DNA from: a virus
Direction: 5' to 3' (one strand)
DNA length: 34,779 bases
Virus record (IMG/VR): IMGVR_UViG_3300025815_003005
Span: 1-34,779 of that record
Shown piece after piece: positions 1 through 6,531 of this stretch (the stretch's first letter is position 1; each line of letters starts with the position of its first letter). The notes below the pieces were generated by a model that had not been told where the DNA came from, made no database searches, and was given only the letters and a program-made list of their open reading frames with translations. A program made the translations under genes and the position numbers.

Positions 1-1147
1 GGGCAAGCATCGTTTTGCCGACGCCCTCTGCCGCAACCACCATCACTCGTTCTTGTCGCTCAAGCAAGCCGGGCAACAGCCAGTCGTAAGAGTCGTCGAC
101 TTCTTCTTCAATGAAGTCAACCCAGTTGACTAATTTGCCTTCATCTCGTTCGACAACCTGATCATCTCCCGCGAGGGCGATGTCAGCGATTTTGAGTAGG
201 AGTGATTGGGGTTTGCGGTCTGTCTCTAGGAGTTCTGCAATTTTCTGTAAGGCGCGTTCTTGCGGGGTGAGTTCTTCTTCTGCAATTTCTGGTTCTTCAC
301 CGTCTTCGGGCTGTTCCTCAGCGACAACATCTTGCCCTTCAAATTCTGCAGCGAGTTCGGAAACCTCGATTTGGACGACGTCCGTGGTGGGGAGTCCGGC
401 TTGTAGGTGGTCGTAGATGTCTTTATGGTCAGGACACCTCCATACCGCAACATCGCTGCCAGCGTCTGCGAGGAGTCGAGCGACGAGGAGAGCGTGTCGT
501 CGTCCGGGTTCGTCGTTGTCGACGATGATGTCCACGACTGCTCCAGACAGAGCCTCAGTGTGTATGTCGAGCCATTTACCTGCCCCTCCGGGCATAGTCG
601 TGGCACAAGCACCCAGCGCGATGAGGGCGTCAGCATCTTTTTCTCCTTCTACGAGGAAGATGGTGTCTCCCTCTTCTTTGGCTTTTAGTACTGCAGGTAG
701 GTTGTATAGGACTTTCGGTGTATCGCCGAGTTTGTATGTCCACCCGCCTTGTCCGTCGGGTTTACGCTGGCGAAATGTTTTCTTTCCGTCAGGTTCTACG
801 TAGCGGACTTTTTCAAATAGCAGATGTCCGTCGGAATCTTTATATTCGTATTTGGCGACGAATTTGAGTTTGGGGCGGTCTTGTTTCGGGTATGGGTTGT
901 CGTCGATGATTCGGTCTGATTGGGGCCATAGGTCTTTGACGTCTAAGCCTACGGATTTGCAGATTTCTGGCGTGTTGCAACCACCGTTGCGATGACAGAA
1001 AAGAACGATCTTGCCGTCTTCGTTTTCGTGGACGGAAAGCGACGGGTTTCGGTCATCTTGTCGGCATGGGCATCGCGCTTCCCACCCGTTGGCTGACGAT
1101 ACGACTCCGTCTAATCTCGATAGGAACTCACTTGTATGTTGAAACAT
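1..1147 (-). CDS. Bifunctional primase-helicase, 3' end outside window
   Basis: The frame opens at ATG 1145-1147 and stays open to the left edge, so only about 382 residues are present. A CHC2-like zinc site comes first (C26, C28, C51, H52, C57, with the usual DDRNPSLSV between). A TOPRIM core follows: VEGEKDADAL near residues 165-174 and VDNDEPGRRHA near 207-217. A Glu-rich linker leads to a Walker A motif, AEGVGKTML, at about residues 371-379, just before the edge. This order is that of phage and plasmid primase-helicases of the TOPRIM plus RecA/AAA_25 type, which make RNA primers and unwind DNA at the fork. The start overlaps the end of the WhiB gene by 20 bp in another frame, so the two are probably translationally coupled. 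The missing C-terminus should hold Walker B and the rest of the ATPase. Function is confident; the exact subfamily (DnaB-like or RepA-like) is not. Confidence 0.88.
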   Translation of the reverse strand, partial: MFQHTSEFLSRLDGVVSSANGWEARCPCRQDDRNPSLSVHENEDGKIVLFCHRNGGCNTPEICKSVGLDVKDLWPQSDRIIDDNPYPKQDRPKLKFVAKYEYKDSDGHLLFEKVRYVEPDGKKTFRQRKPDGQGGWTYKLGDTPKVLYNLPAVLKAKEEGDTIFLVEGEKDADALIALGACATTMPGGAGKWLDIHTEALSGAVVDIIVDNDEPGRRHALLVARLLADAGSDVAVWRCPDHKDIYDHLQAGLPTTDVVQIEVSELAAEFEGQDVVAEEQPEDGEEPEIAEEELTPQERALQKIAELLETDRKPQSLLLKIADIALAGDDQVVERDEGKLVNWVDFIEEEVDDSYDWLLPGLLERQERVMVVAAEGVGKTMLA

Positions 1148-1469
1148 TTTGCACTCGTTTTGTTCCACGTCCGGGCATGTTGATCATGCCTTGCCGTTGA
1201 GGGAAAATGTTTCTTTTTATACGGACCTCGTGCCGTTGCGACTCGTCAAGCCCACCCCATATTCCATATGGTTCCCAGTGCAGCGAGTATTCGAGGCACT
1301 GGTCTTTTACTGAGCATCCGGAGCAAATTTCTTTTGCTTTGCGGATGTTTTCCTCTATTTTTCGGTGGACGTCGCGTGTCCTCTTCATGTCTCGAAGAGG
1401 AAACCACATTTCGACGTCGTGGCCTTTGCAGGCACCTCCTGTTGGTGGCGCTTCGGGTATTGCTGTCAT
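1128..1469 (-). CDS. WhiB-family iron-sulfur transcription factor
   Basis: This 113-residue protein has the full WhiB signature. Four cysteines, C14, C49, C52 and C58 (C...CX2CX5C), bind a [4Fe-4S] cluster. The sigma-factor-contacting turn EPYGIWGG is at residues 66-73, followed by a basic tail (RIKR, then RGTKR) that could touch DNA. WhiB proteins bind region 4 of the principal sigma factor in Actinobacteria; phage copies are known to interfere with host WhiB regulons. The ATG at 1467-1469 is preceded by TTGGGGGACC, a usable ribosome site, and overlaps the stop of the upstream gene as ATGA. Its own end overlaps the primase start by 20 bp. It is the main sign that the host is an actinobacterium. 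Which promoters it controls cannot be seen. Confidence 0.95.
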   Translation of the reverse strand: MTAIPEAPPTGGACKGHDVEMWFPLRDMKRTRDVHRKIEENIRKAKEICSGCSVKDQCLEYSLHWEPYGIWGGLDESQRHEVRIKRNIFPQRQGMINMPGRGTKRVQNVSTYK

Positions 1470-1879
1470 GGTCCCCCAATGATCCGGTAGATGTCGTCTT
1501 TTGAAAGGTAGACCACCGCGTATTGGACGCTACTCCTACCAGATTCTTGTATTTCTTGATGCAGACCTATCGCTTCCGTTGGGACCCCCAGTGTTTTGGC
1601 CAGTCGGGAAGCGAGTTGGTTGGTGGTGATTTCATCTTGGGCGATCTGAGCGCCAAAGTCAACAACCTCGACGTTTACTTGTTGTAAACCTTCTGGTTCT
1701 TGGCGATTTTTGACACGCAGACATGTGACGCACCCGAGTTTTGGGGCTGTCGAAGCGCGCGGGCGACTCTCGATGTGGCCGCATTCAAGATGATGTAAAT
1801 ATTTTACGTTTCCCCAGCCGCCGACACGGTCGATCGACTCGACGGTCTTGCGTGGGGCCTTACGATGTTCGGTAGTCAC
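1466..1879 (-). CDS. Hypothetical protein with zinc-ribbon-like cysteines
   Basis: This is a 137-residue protein of no recognised family. Its N-terminal third holds LECGH (C33, H35) and GCVTC (C50, C53), a spacing that could bind one zinc ion. The rest is a mixed alpha/beta segment with no clear motif (AKTLGVPTEAIGLHQEI near the middle). The start is GTG at 1877-1879, and this codon lies in the loop of a perfect 8-bp hairpin listed separately. The 3' end shares ATGA with whiB, so the two are probably co-translated. It lies in the replication/regulation operon, and a nucleic-acid-binding role is possible but unproven. Confidence 0.75.
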   Translation of the reverse strand: MTTEHRKAPRKTVESIDRVGGWGNVKYLHHLECGHIESRPRASTAPKLGCVTCLRVKNRQEPEGLQQVNVEVVDFGAQIAQDEITTNQLASRLAKTLGVPTEAIGLHQEIQESGRSSVQYAVVYLSKDDIYRIIGGP

Positions 1880-1887
1880 CTACCGAA
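1868..1887 (-). promoter_or_regulatory. Stem-loop covering the ribosome site and GTG start
   Basis: TTCGGTAG (1868-1875) and CTACCGAA (1880-1887) are perfect inverted repeats with a 4-nt loop. On the transcript the loop holds the GTG start of the 137-residue gene and the stem holds its GGTAG, the only Shine-Dalgarno-like bases there. It begins 2 nt beyond the upstream stop codon. Folding would hide the start, suggesting translational control. No U-tract follows, so a terminator is less likely. Confidence 0.45.
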
Positions 1888-1889
1888 TA

Positions 1890-2237
1890 TTACTCAGATG
1901 CCTCGTCGGCCTCAGTCGCCTCGTCGGGCTTTTCGGTGTTGACGAGCGTGATCAGGATGCGGGCGTAGCGCTCCATCGTGGGAAGGTCAAGCGGGAACGG
2001 CAGGTCCTCTTCGATTGTGTGGTGCCCGATGATCTCGTACATGAAAAGCGCATTGCCGTCATCGTCGAACATCTGTACGGGCTTAAGGACGTGAAGCGTC
2101 TTGTTGTCGTATCGGATGTCGTAGGAGCCCCACTCGTCAGTGTGCAAAATCACACCTTGGTAGTGGCTGCCGAGATCCATGACGGCCTCGACCTGATCTG
2201 ATTCGACTGCTGGGAGATCTTCGACTGATTCGCTCAT
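1890..2237 (-). CDS. Hypothetical acidic protein
   Basis: This 115-residue protein is not recognised. It has a mixed, probably beta-rich middle (YQGVILHTDEWGSYDIRY) and an acidic Glu/Asp/Ala tail. ATG 2235-2237 is preferred because it leaves 19 bp after the stop of the preceding oxygenase gene. A longer frame from 2288 would overlap that gene by 32 bp and add 17 residues without a better ribosome site. The gene sits directly below four oxygenase genes on the same strand and so is probably on their transcript. Confidence 0.7.
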   Translation of the reverse strand: MSESVEDLPAVESDQVEAVMDLGSHYQGVILHTDEWGSYDIRYDNKTLHVLKPVQMFDDDGNALFMYEIIGHHTIEEDLPFPLDLPTMERYARILITLVNTEKPDEATEADEASE

Positions 2238-2256
2238 GACGGCAAATATACCATTT

Positions 2257-3000
2257 TCACTCGTCGTCCGGTAGAGGTTCTGATCCATCCGGAGCCTCGT
2301 TGCCCGGGTTTGTCACCAGCCGGTCTACCTTATGGCAGTCGCGCCATTTCATGCGCCACGTGTCGTCCAGTTCTGCGTGCTGGACCATGGCGACGGTCTT
2401 GGCCCGAGTCCAAAAATGGGCGGAAATGAATCGTTCACCACCGAGGATTTTCCTGACGCCGTGGATATACGGGTCGGTGCATGGCATCATCACGAGCATT
2501 CCGGCGGATGGCTTGATCTGCAGTTCGGGTCGGTAAAAATAAAGTTCTCCGCCATCAAAATCGTCGTTGTAATACAAGATTGTTGCTATGTCGTGAAAGG
2601 CGATCGCCGCTGGCGTCTGTCCGTCTCCGTCTTTTTGGCGGAAGTCCAATGTCCAATCAGCGTGCGCGGAGTCGTGGTGCAACCCCTGCTCCATGCCGGC
2701 AACCCACTTGCGAAAATACCAAGTCGAGTTGGTCAAAAACGTTTCACCGAATTTATGTTCGACGGCAGCGTTGATCTTGCCAACCAGTTCAGACTCTTTA
2801 CGCTCAACGTGAGGCCAGTGCATGGCATCAGGGTTGATGGAGTAATGGTTCGGTTGATCTAACTGTTCGTGGTGATCATTTGGGGGGATCTCATTCCAGA
2901 AGCCCTCATTGCGAACATTTTTTTGCCAGAAGGACAGTTCATCTCCACTGATGAAGTTGGGGAAAATGTAAAGTTGAGGGTAAGCCTCGCGTAGATCCAT
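2257..3000 (-). CDS. 2-oxoglutarate/Fe(II) dioxygenase (oxygenase 4)
   Basis: This 247-residue protein has the double-stranded beta-helix signature of prolyl-4-hydroxylase-like dioxygenases. The HxD iron ligands are H108 and D110 (LHHDSAHAD). ILYYNDDFDGGEL at 141-153 is the typical strand and turn. The distal histidine is H180 (YIHGV), and R190 (GGERF), ten residues later, would bind the 2-oxoglutarate carboxylate. Such enzymes couple oxidative decarboxylation of 2-oxoglutarate to hydroxylation of protein, nucleic acid or small molecules; the substrate cannot be told. It is a clear paralogue of the next gene upstream (shared DELSFW, FRKW, ATILYYNDD, SAHFWTR.KTVAM), which points to tandem duplication. 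It starts 1 bp after that gene's stop. Confidence 0.88.
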   Translation of the reverse strand: MDLREAYPQLYIFPNFISGDELSFWQKNVRNEGFWNEIPPNDHHEQLDQPNHYSINPDAMHWPHVERKESELVGKINAAVEHKFGETFLTNSTWYFRKWVAGMEQGLHHDSAHADWTLDFRQKDGDGQTPAAIAFHDIATILYYNDDFDGGELYFYRPELQIKPSAGMLVMMPCTDPYIHGVRKILGGERFISAHFWTRAKTVAMVQHAELDDTWRMKWRDCHKVDRLVTNPGNEAPDGSEPLPDDE

Positions 3001-3001
3001 G

Positions 3002-3688
3002 TCAGTCCTCTGGCGGTCGGGATTCAGTGTGTTCCAGCATTTTTAAGGCATCTTGTGGGTTTCGGTAAATCCACTCCCAGTTGCTCATGTCGGGTTGGGC
3101 GATTGCCATTGCGACAGTTTTGCATCGTGTCCAAAAGTGGGCGCTCATGAAGCGCTCTCCCGCAGTTACTTCTAGGACTTCATGCACATGTGTGCAGGGG
3201 AACATGATCAGCATCCCGGGTGTCGGTTTGATTTTCAAATCGCAATCCGGGAATCGAATTTCCCCACCTTCATAGTCGTCGTTGTAGTACAAGATGGTCG
3301 CGAAATCGTTGAACGCCATTGGCAGGCGGTTTGGGTACTTGTTTTGTAAGTCGAGTTCGTAACGCTGGTAAAACGCGTCGCTGTGCTCTACAAGGCGGAA
3401 ACCTTTTTCCCATTTGCGGAACGAAATTGAGTGGTCAGATAAAACTTTTTCGCCGAACGTGTTTTCGACTTCCTCGTTAATCCGGTTGACTAATTCCCTT
3501 TCGCCTTTATAAAACGCGTCGTGGTCGTCGACGTCTTGGAAAATCAATGGGAATGCCTGTTGGTCAAAAACTAGGTGTTCGCCAGCCAGTTTGTAAAAAC
3601 CCGGTTTCGTAAAATAACGCATCCAAAAAGAAAGTTCGTCTTTCGACAAAAAATTCTCGTTTACATGGATGGATTTACTGCTTTTCAT
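3002..3688 (-). CDS. 2-oxoglutarate/Fe(II) dioxygenase (oxygenase 3)
   Basis: From ATG 3686-3688 this is 228 residues. An upstream start at 3745 is possible, but it would sit far inside the previous gene, and the paralogue's N-terminus aligns with the shorter form. The iron ligands are H102 and D104 (EHSDAF) with distal H169 (HVHEV); R179 (AGERF) is the likely 2-oxoglutarate anchor. TILYYNDDYEGGEIRF (131-146) marks the conserved beta-hairpin. All catalytic residues are present, so it should be active. The start overlaps the upstream oxygenase by 14 bp. The divergent region between the DELSFW motif and FRKW suggests that the paralogues have different substrates. Confidence 0.88.
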   Translation of the reverse strand: MKSSKSIHVNENFLSKDELSFWMRYFTKPGFYKLAGEHLVFDQQAFPLIFQDVDDHDAFYKGERELVNRINEEVENTFGEKVLSDHSISFRKWEKGFRLVEHSDAFYQRYELDLQNKYPNRLPMAFNDFATILYYNDDYEGGEIRFPDCDLKIKPTPGMLIMFPCTHVHEVLEVTAGERFMSAHFWTRCKTVAMAIAQPDMSNWEWIYRNPQDALKMLEHTESRPPED

Positions 3689-4322
3689 CAGGTTTCTTTG
3701 GCTGATCAACGATTGGTCGTTCCCAGTATACCGACCAGTCGGCATTCGGACTGAGTGTTGGCTCTACCGGACCCCAGTTCATACTGACTACAAGCCGAGA
3801 ATCTTGGCTTTTATGTCGCGATGTCATGTGCTGGATGAACGAGTTGAAAATGACTACGGTGCCAACTTCTGGTTTGACGCTGACAGTGCTACTCATTGTC
3901 GCGCAGTAATCAACATTGAACACCAATTCCGCTGACCCTTCTGGTACTTGCGGGTAGTAAGTAACACTGAAGAATTCGTGTGGGTGAAGGTGAAGATTTG
4001 AGTGGTGGGAGTGGGCGATGACGCTCTGGTTGTATTCGAGGTCAACTGCCCACGTATCGTGAAGCATGTAGTCGCGTCCGGTCAAATGTTTGAGCCGGTC
4101 ATGAACGGCCTCCTGCAGTTTGACCACTTCTGGGGTGATTGGCATGACGAGATCTTCGAACTGAACGAAGCCACGGGAAATAATCCCGTACTCCGGGCAT
4201 GCCTGCTCAATTGTCTGTGCGTAGTTTTTTATATCGGATGCGATCTGGAGCGGGTCAACGTCATCAATTTTCCCAGTCCAGATCCCGAGGTCGATCAGCG
4301 AAACGCGTTCTAGGTCAATCAT
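3675..4322 (-). CDS. 2-oxoglutarate/Fe(II) oxygenase, TIGR02466-like (oxygenase 2)
   Basis: This is 215 residues from ATG 4320-4322, which overlaps the upstream stop as ATGA. A longer frame from 4376 is unlikely. It belongs to a different branch from its neighbours. The motif HLHPHEFFSVTYY (111-123) followed by QVPEGSAELVF, and later PEVGTVVIFNSFIQH (151-165) and R176 in SRLVVSMNW, resemble the 2OG-FeII_Oxy_5/TIGR02466 family known from cyanophages and other environmental phages. H165 is the likely distal ligand. The proximal ligands must come from H111, H113, H115 or E116, since a plain HxD is absent. Substrates in this family are unknown. The context is a four-gene oxygenase array. Confidence 0.8.
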   Translation of the reverse strand: MIDLERVSLIDLGIWTGKIDDVDPLQIASDIKNYAQTIEQACPEYGIISRGFVQFEDLVMPITPEVVKLQEAVHDRLKHLTGRDYMLHDTWAVDLEYNQSVIAHSHHSNLHLHPHEFFSVTYYPQVPEGSAELVFNVDYCATMSSTVSVKPEVGTVVIFNSFIQHMTSRHKSQDSRLVVSMNWGPVEPTLSPNADWSVYWERPIVDQPKKPDEKQ

Positions 4323-4999
4323 TCGGTAAAGAAATCTCCGGTTTGGAGAGCGGAAGGCGGGCAGTCCTTGTGCCACACGTTGATGACCATCACCTGCCTT
4401 TTGCCGCTCAAAGTTCTTGTTGTTTCGTGAAGCCGGTGACCGGCGTCAAAAACGACGAGGCGGTTCGGACGGTACTTGATTCGCTCCCGTTCGTCAATCG
4501 TCGACAGGTGTTGATCGATGACGTCGCGTTCCAACTGCTCTGAGCCTTCGGGGACGACGCTGTTGTGAAGTTCCAAAAAACCGCCGGTCGCTTCGCTTGT
4601 TCCGTACCAGACGCAACCAATTTTTGGTCCATGGAAAATCTTGTCGCTCGCATACAGGAACGTGTCCTCGTCGCAGTGGGGAGCGAGGAACTGGCCGACA
4701 CCGAACGTGCGTGTCCAGTATTCGAAACCGACGATGTCTTCGATCGGATACGGCAGGATGCCGGGGGTAGACCAAATCGCTTCGATAACTTTTTTGCGAT
4801 TCGTGTCTGCGGGCGAGCGCCACCATCCGTCCCAAAACATGTACGGCGCGTAGCAGTCGCATTCCGTATCGTGGAACTCGTTTAGGTATTCGCCGATGTT
4901 GTCGTGCCCGGACATGTCGTCAGGGAAAAACGTGGGGTCAGCGTCTACTGCTGCCAGCAGGTCGCTTGGGATGAAGTCGTCCTGCACCCGCAGAAACAT
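4319..4999 (-). CDS. 2-oxoglutarate/Fe(II) dioxygenase (oxygenase 1)
   Basis: This 226-residue protein is the first and most divergent gene of the oxygenase array. It has a clear facial triad: H108 and D110 (PHCDED), and H191 in RLHETT following NRLVVFDAG. R201 (GKRQVMVINVW) is the 2-oxoglutarate anchor ten residues beyond the histidine. The N-terminal 90 residues are rich in Asp, Tyr and Trp and may shape the substrate pocket. The ATG at 4997-4999 follows AGGTAGG at good spacing, and only 2 bp separate it from the preceding small gene. Together with the three downstream enzymes it suggests a multi-step or multi-target oxidation, but the target is not deducible. Confidence 0.85.
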   Translation of the reverse strand: MFLRVQDDFIPSDLLAAVDADPTFFPDDMSGHDNIGEYLNEFHDTECDCYAPYMFWDGWWRSPADTNRKKVIEAIWSTPGILPYPIEDIVGFEYWTRTFGVGQFLAPHCDEDTFLYASDKIFHGPKIGCVWYGTSEATGGFLELHNSVVPEGSEQLERDVIDQHLSTIDERERIKYRPNRLVVFDAGHRLHETTRTLSGKRQVMVINVWHKDCPPSALQTGDFFTE

Positions 5000-5001
5000 C
5001 G

Positions 5002-5121
5002 CTACCTACCTTTTTGGCGTTTCAGAATTCGTTTCGCCCGTTGAAGGGTCATTTGCCGTTTTGGCACTCCGGAAAATATTGACGCCAGACGGATGATTTC
5101 CTCTGCGTCCTCGTTGTTCAC
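5002..5121 (-). CDS. Small basic protein, 39 residues
   Basis: A GTG at 5119-5121 overlaps the stop of the histone-like gene as GTGA, and the frame ends in TAG at 5002-5004, 2 bp before the first oxygenase. It fills the gap between those genes exactly. The product is helical, with an acidic first half (NNEDAEEIIRLAS) and a Lys/Arg-rich second half (RAKRILKRQKGR). The Shine-Dalgarno sequence is weak, so translation would rely on coupling to the upstream gene. The function is unknown. The fit to both neighbours is the main support. Confidence 0.55.
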   Translation of the reverse strand: MNNEDAEEIIRLASIFSGVPKRQMTLQRAKRILKRQKGR

Positions 5122-5414
5122 TTCTTGAACTTCGTCACGAGGCGAGCGATCCATGACGGCTTCTCCAAGATGATTTCTTCGGTAATTTCGACGGCTGGTG
5201 CTGGTGCTGGTGCTGGTGCTGGCTCTGTGGCGGTCTTGGGCTTGGGTGCCTCGGCGTAAGGCCCGGTTGGCTTTTGCTTTGGCGGGTTCTTTTTGGCGGG
5301 CGCCTTCTTCGCGGGTGACTTCTTAGCAGGCGCCTTTTTCGCGGCTGTGGCCTTTGCCGGGGTCTTCTTGGCTGGCGTCTTCTTGGCCGGCGTCTTTTTC
5401 TTATTGGTGCTCAT
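5118..5414 (-). CDS. Histone H1-like Lys/Ala/Pro-rich DNA-binding protein
   Basis: This is a 98-residue protein in three parts. Residues 6-42 are pentad-like repeats of the form K-x-P-A-K (KTPAK three times, then KAPAK, KSPAK, KAPAK), as in eukaryotic H1 tails and the C-terminal tails of actinobacterial HU and related proteins. Next comes a PAPAPAPA linker (about 67-74). Last is a short amphipathic helix, ending KPSWIARLVTKFKK, that could dock to protein or membrane. The tail alone should bind DNA without sequence preference and compact it, either phage DNA or the host nucleoid. No folded HU domain is present. The start ATG 5412-5414 has AGGAAGA about 12 nt upstream. It opens the leftward operon, back to back with the rightward genes. 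Confidence 0.75.
   Translation of the reverse strand: MSTNKKKTPAKKTPAKKTPAKATAAKKAPAKKSPAKKAPAKKNPPKQKPTGPYAEAPKPKTATEPAPAPAPAPAVEITEEIILEKPSWIARLVTKFKK
5194..5217. repeat. Hexanucleotide tandem repeat GCTGGT, four copies
   Basis: Four exact GCTGGT units lie inside the histone-like gene and encode, on the minus strand, its Pro-Ala linker. Slippage would lengthen or shorten the linker in steps of two residues without breaking the frame. Confidence 0.85.
5289..5399 (-). repeat. Coding repeat for K-x-P-A-K units
   Basis: Degenerate 15-nt units encode the basic tail of the histone-like protein (residues 6-42). The first three units give identical KTPAK pentads; later ones drift to KATAA, KAPAK and KSPAK. 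It is a protein-level repeat, and copy number can be expected to differ between related phages. Confidence 0.7.
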
Positions 5415-5460
5415 TTGAGGTTCATCTTCCTGTTTGATTTTTCGACTATTGTTCCTTTGT

Positions 5461-6090
5461 GTGGATTTCTACCCCGACACATATTCCAAGTTAGCGCTTG
5501 CGCTGTCTAGTGCGCAGGTCGCCAAGGAGTCTTTGGTTGCTGAATTTGGCGTCGGTGAAGACGTTCCTTTTAATTTTATCGGATGGATTGACGATCGTCT
5601 GGCAATGATTGTTCAGATGAAGCGGGATCGAATGAAAAACTCGATTGAGGAGAGGTTTTCTATCTCGTCGGGTGCGCTTCATGTGATGGGTGCTTACTTT
5701 GGTTGCGATGAACTAACGATGGTGGCCGAGGGTTATCATAACAAAACGCCGGAGATCCCAAGGACGAAAACGATGGCCGAGTCGTTTGCTGCCGGTGACC
5801 CGAACATCGCTGAATGCCTCACGGTAACGCACGTGACACTGCCCGATGGTTATGATCCTGAAGCAACATTAATAAGTGCACCTTATCAGTATCTAGCCGA
5901 TAAATTCATTTTGTGGGCAGATAGCCTTGCCTACACACGCGGAGTTGGGAAAATTTTGCGCGACTCGCCGTTCCCCGCTATGATGGCCATGTCGCTGCGT
6001 GCGGATTACGAAGATCCGGACGAAGATGAGCGGTTCAGAATTCTTGAAGCGCTCGGAGAAAACGGCTTCAATACGCAAATTTTCATGTAA
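5461..6090 (+). CDS. Hypothetical protein, rightward operon
   Basis: This protein is about 209 residues from GTG 5461; a TTG at 5434 in the same frame would add nine residues (GAGG lies 13 nt before it). Neither start has a convincing ribosome site, so the start is uncertain. No family is recognised. The sequence looks soluble and alpha/beta, with a helical N-terminal half (KLALALSSAQVAKESL) and an acidic stretch DYEDPDEDERF near the end. It is the first gene on the plus strand, divergent from the histone-like gene with about 46 bp between them, which must hold promoters for both directions. It lies upstream of the ribonucleotide reductase and may share its transcript. Confidence 0.7.
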   Translation: MDFYPDTYSKLALALSSAQVAKESLVAEFGVGEDVPFNFIGWIDDRLAMIVQMKRDRMKNSIEERFSISSGALHVMGAYFGCDELTMVAEGYHNKTPEIPRTKTMAESFAAGDPNIAECLTVTHVTLPDGYDPEATLISAPYQYLADKFILWADSLAYTRGVGKILRDSPFPAMMAMSLRADYEDPDEDERFRILEALGENGFNTQIFM

Positions 6091-6095
6091 CACCG

Positions 6096-6443
6096 ATGGT
6101 GTACGATGGGGGAATGATTGGTTTTGACGGGGGTTTTGGCATCGGGCGTCGCGCTGACACAGTTTGGGTCGGCGGTCGTGAAATCCGTGTGTCACGAGCC
6201 ACCGGCGAACCGTGCCCGGTTTGCGGAGAACCAAACGGCAACTGCGCTGGCGAACTTGGACCGCCAGATCACATTGCCGGATTTAACGAGATCGAGTCAC
6301 TTGTGGGGACTCAAACATTTCTGGTGGAGGAGGACATCTGGGAAGAAAAACAAATAACCCCATTCACAAAAACTAAAGTCCTCAAATATCCTGCCGGAAA
6401 GCACATTCCTCTGGAGGAAGCGCGAAATCTAGGATTGGCTTAA
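6096..6443 (+). CDS. Hypothetical protein with CPVCG zinc knuckle
   Basis: This 115-residue protein starts 5 bp after the previous stop. Three cysteines, C40, C43 and C50 (CPVCG...NGNC), could form a small metal site. The C-terminal part ends KYPAGKHIPLEEARNLGLA. An 'aGd.ipl.EA..LGl' ending of this kind recurs in small actinophage proteins of unknown role (from memory, not searched). An internal ATG at 6114 is a possible alternative start. It stands immediately upstream of the ribonucleotide reductase gene, separated by 88 bp. Confidence 0.7.
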   Translation: MVYDGGMIGFDGGFGIGRRADTVWVGGREIRVSRATGEPCPVCGEPNGNCAGELGPPDHIAGFNEIESLVGTQTFLVEEDIWEEKQITPFTKTKVLKYPAGKHIPLEEARNLGLA

Positions 6444-6531
6444 CGCTTTCAGTATTTTGCGACGCGCTACAATCTTCTAACGGGTGCTGCAAACGGACCC
6501 GGCAAACCAATTTAAACAAACGGAGCACCCA

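Noticed and set aside
2238-2288. N-terminal extension of the 115-residue gene
   Set aside because: It would overlap the oxygenase end by 32 bp, has no better ribosome site, and the ATG at 2235-2237 gives normal spacing.
6446-6473. Promoter-like CTTTCA and TACAAT before the reductase
   Set aside because: TACAAT is a fair -10 box, but the -35 match is only 3 of 6 with 16-bp spacing; too weak to list as a feature.
6444-6531. Cobalamin riboswitch ahead of the class II reductase
   Set aside because: The 88-nt leader is shorter than a full B12 aptamer and I see no B12-box-like sequence.
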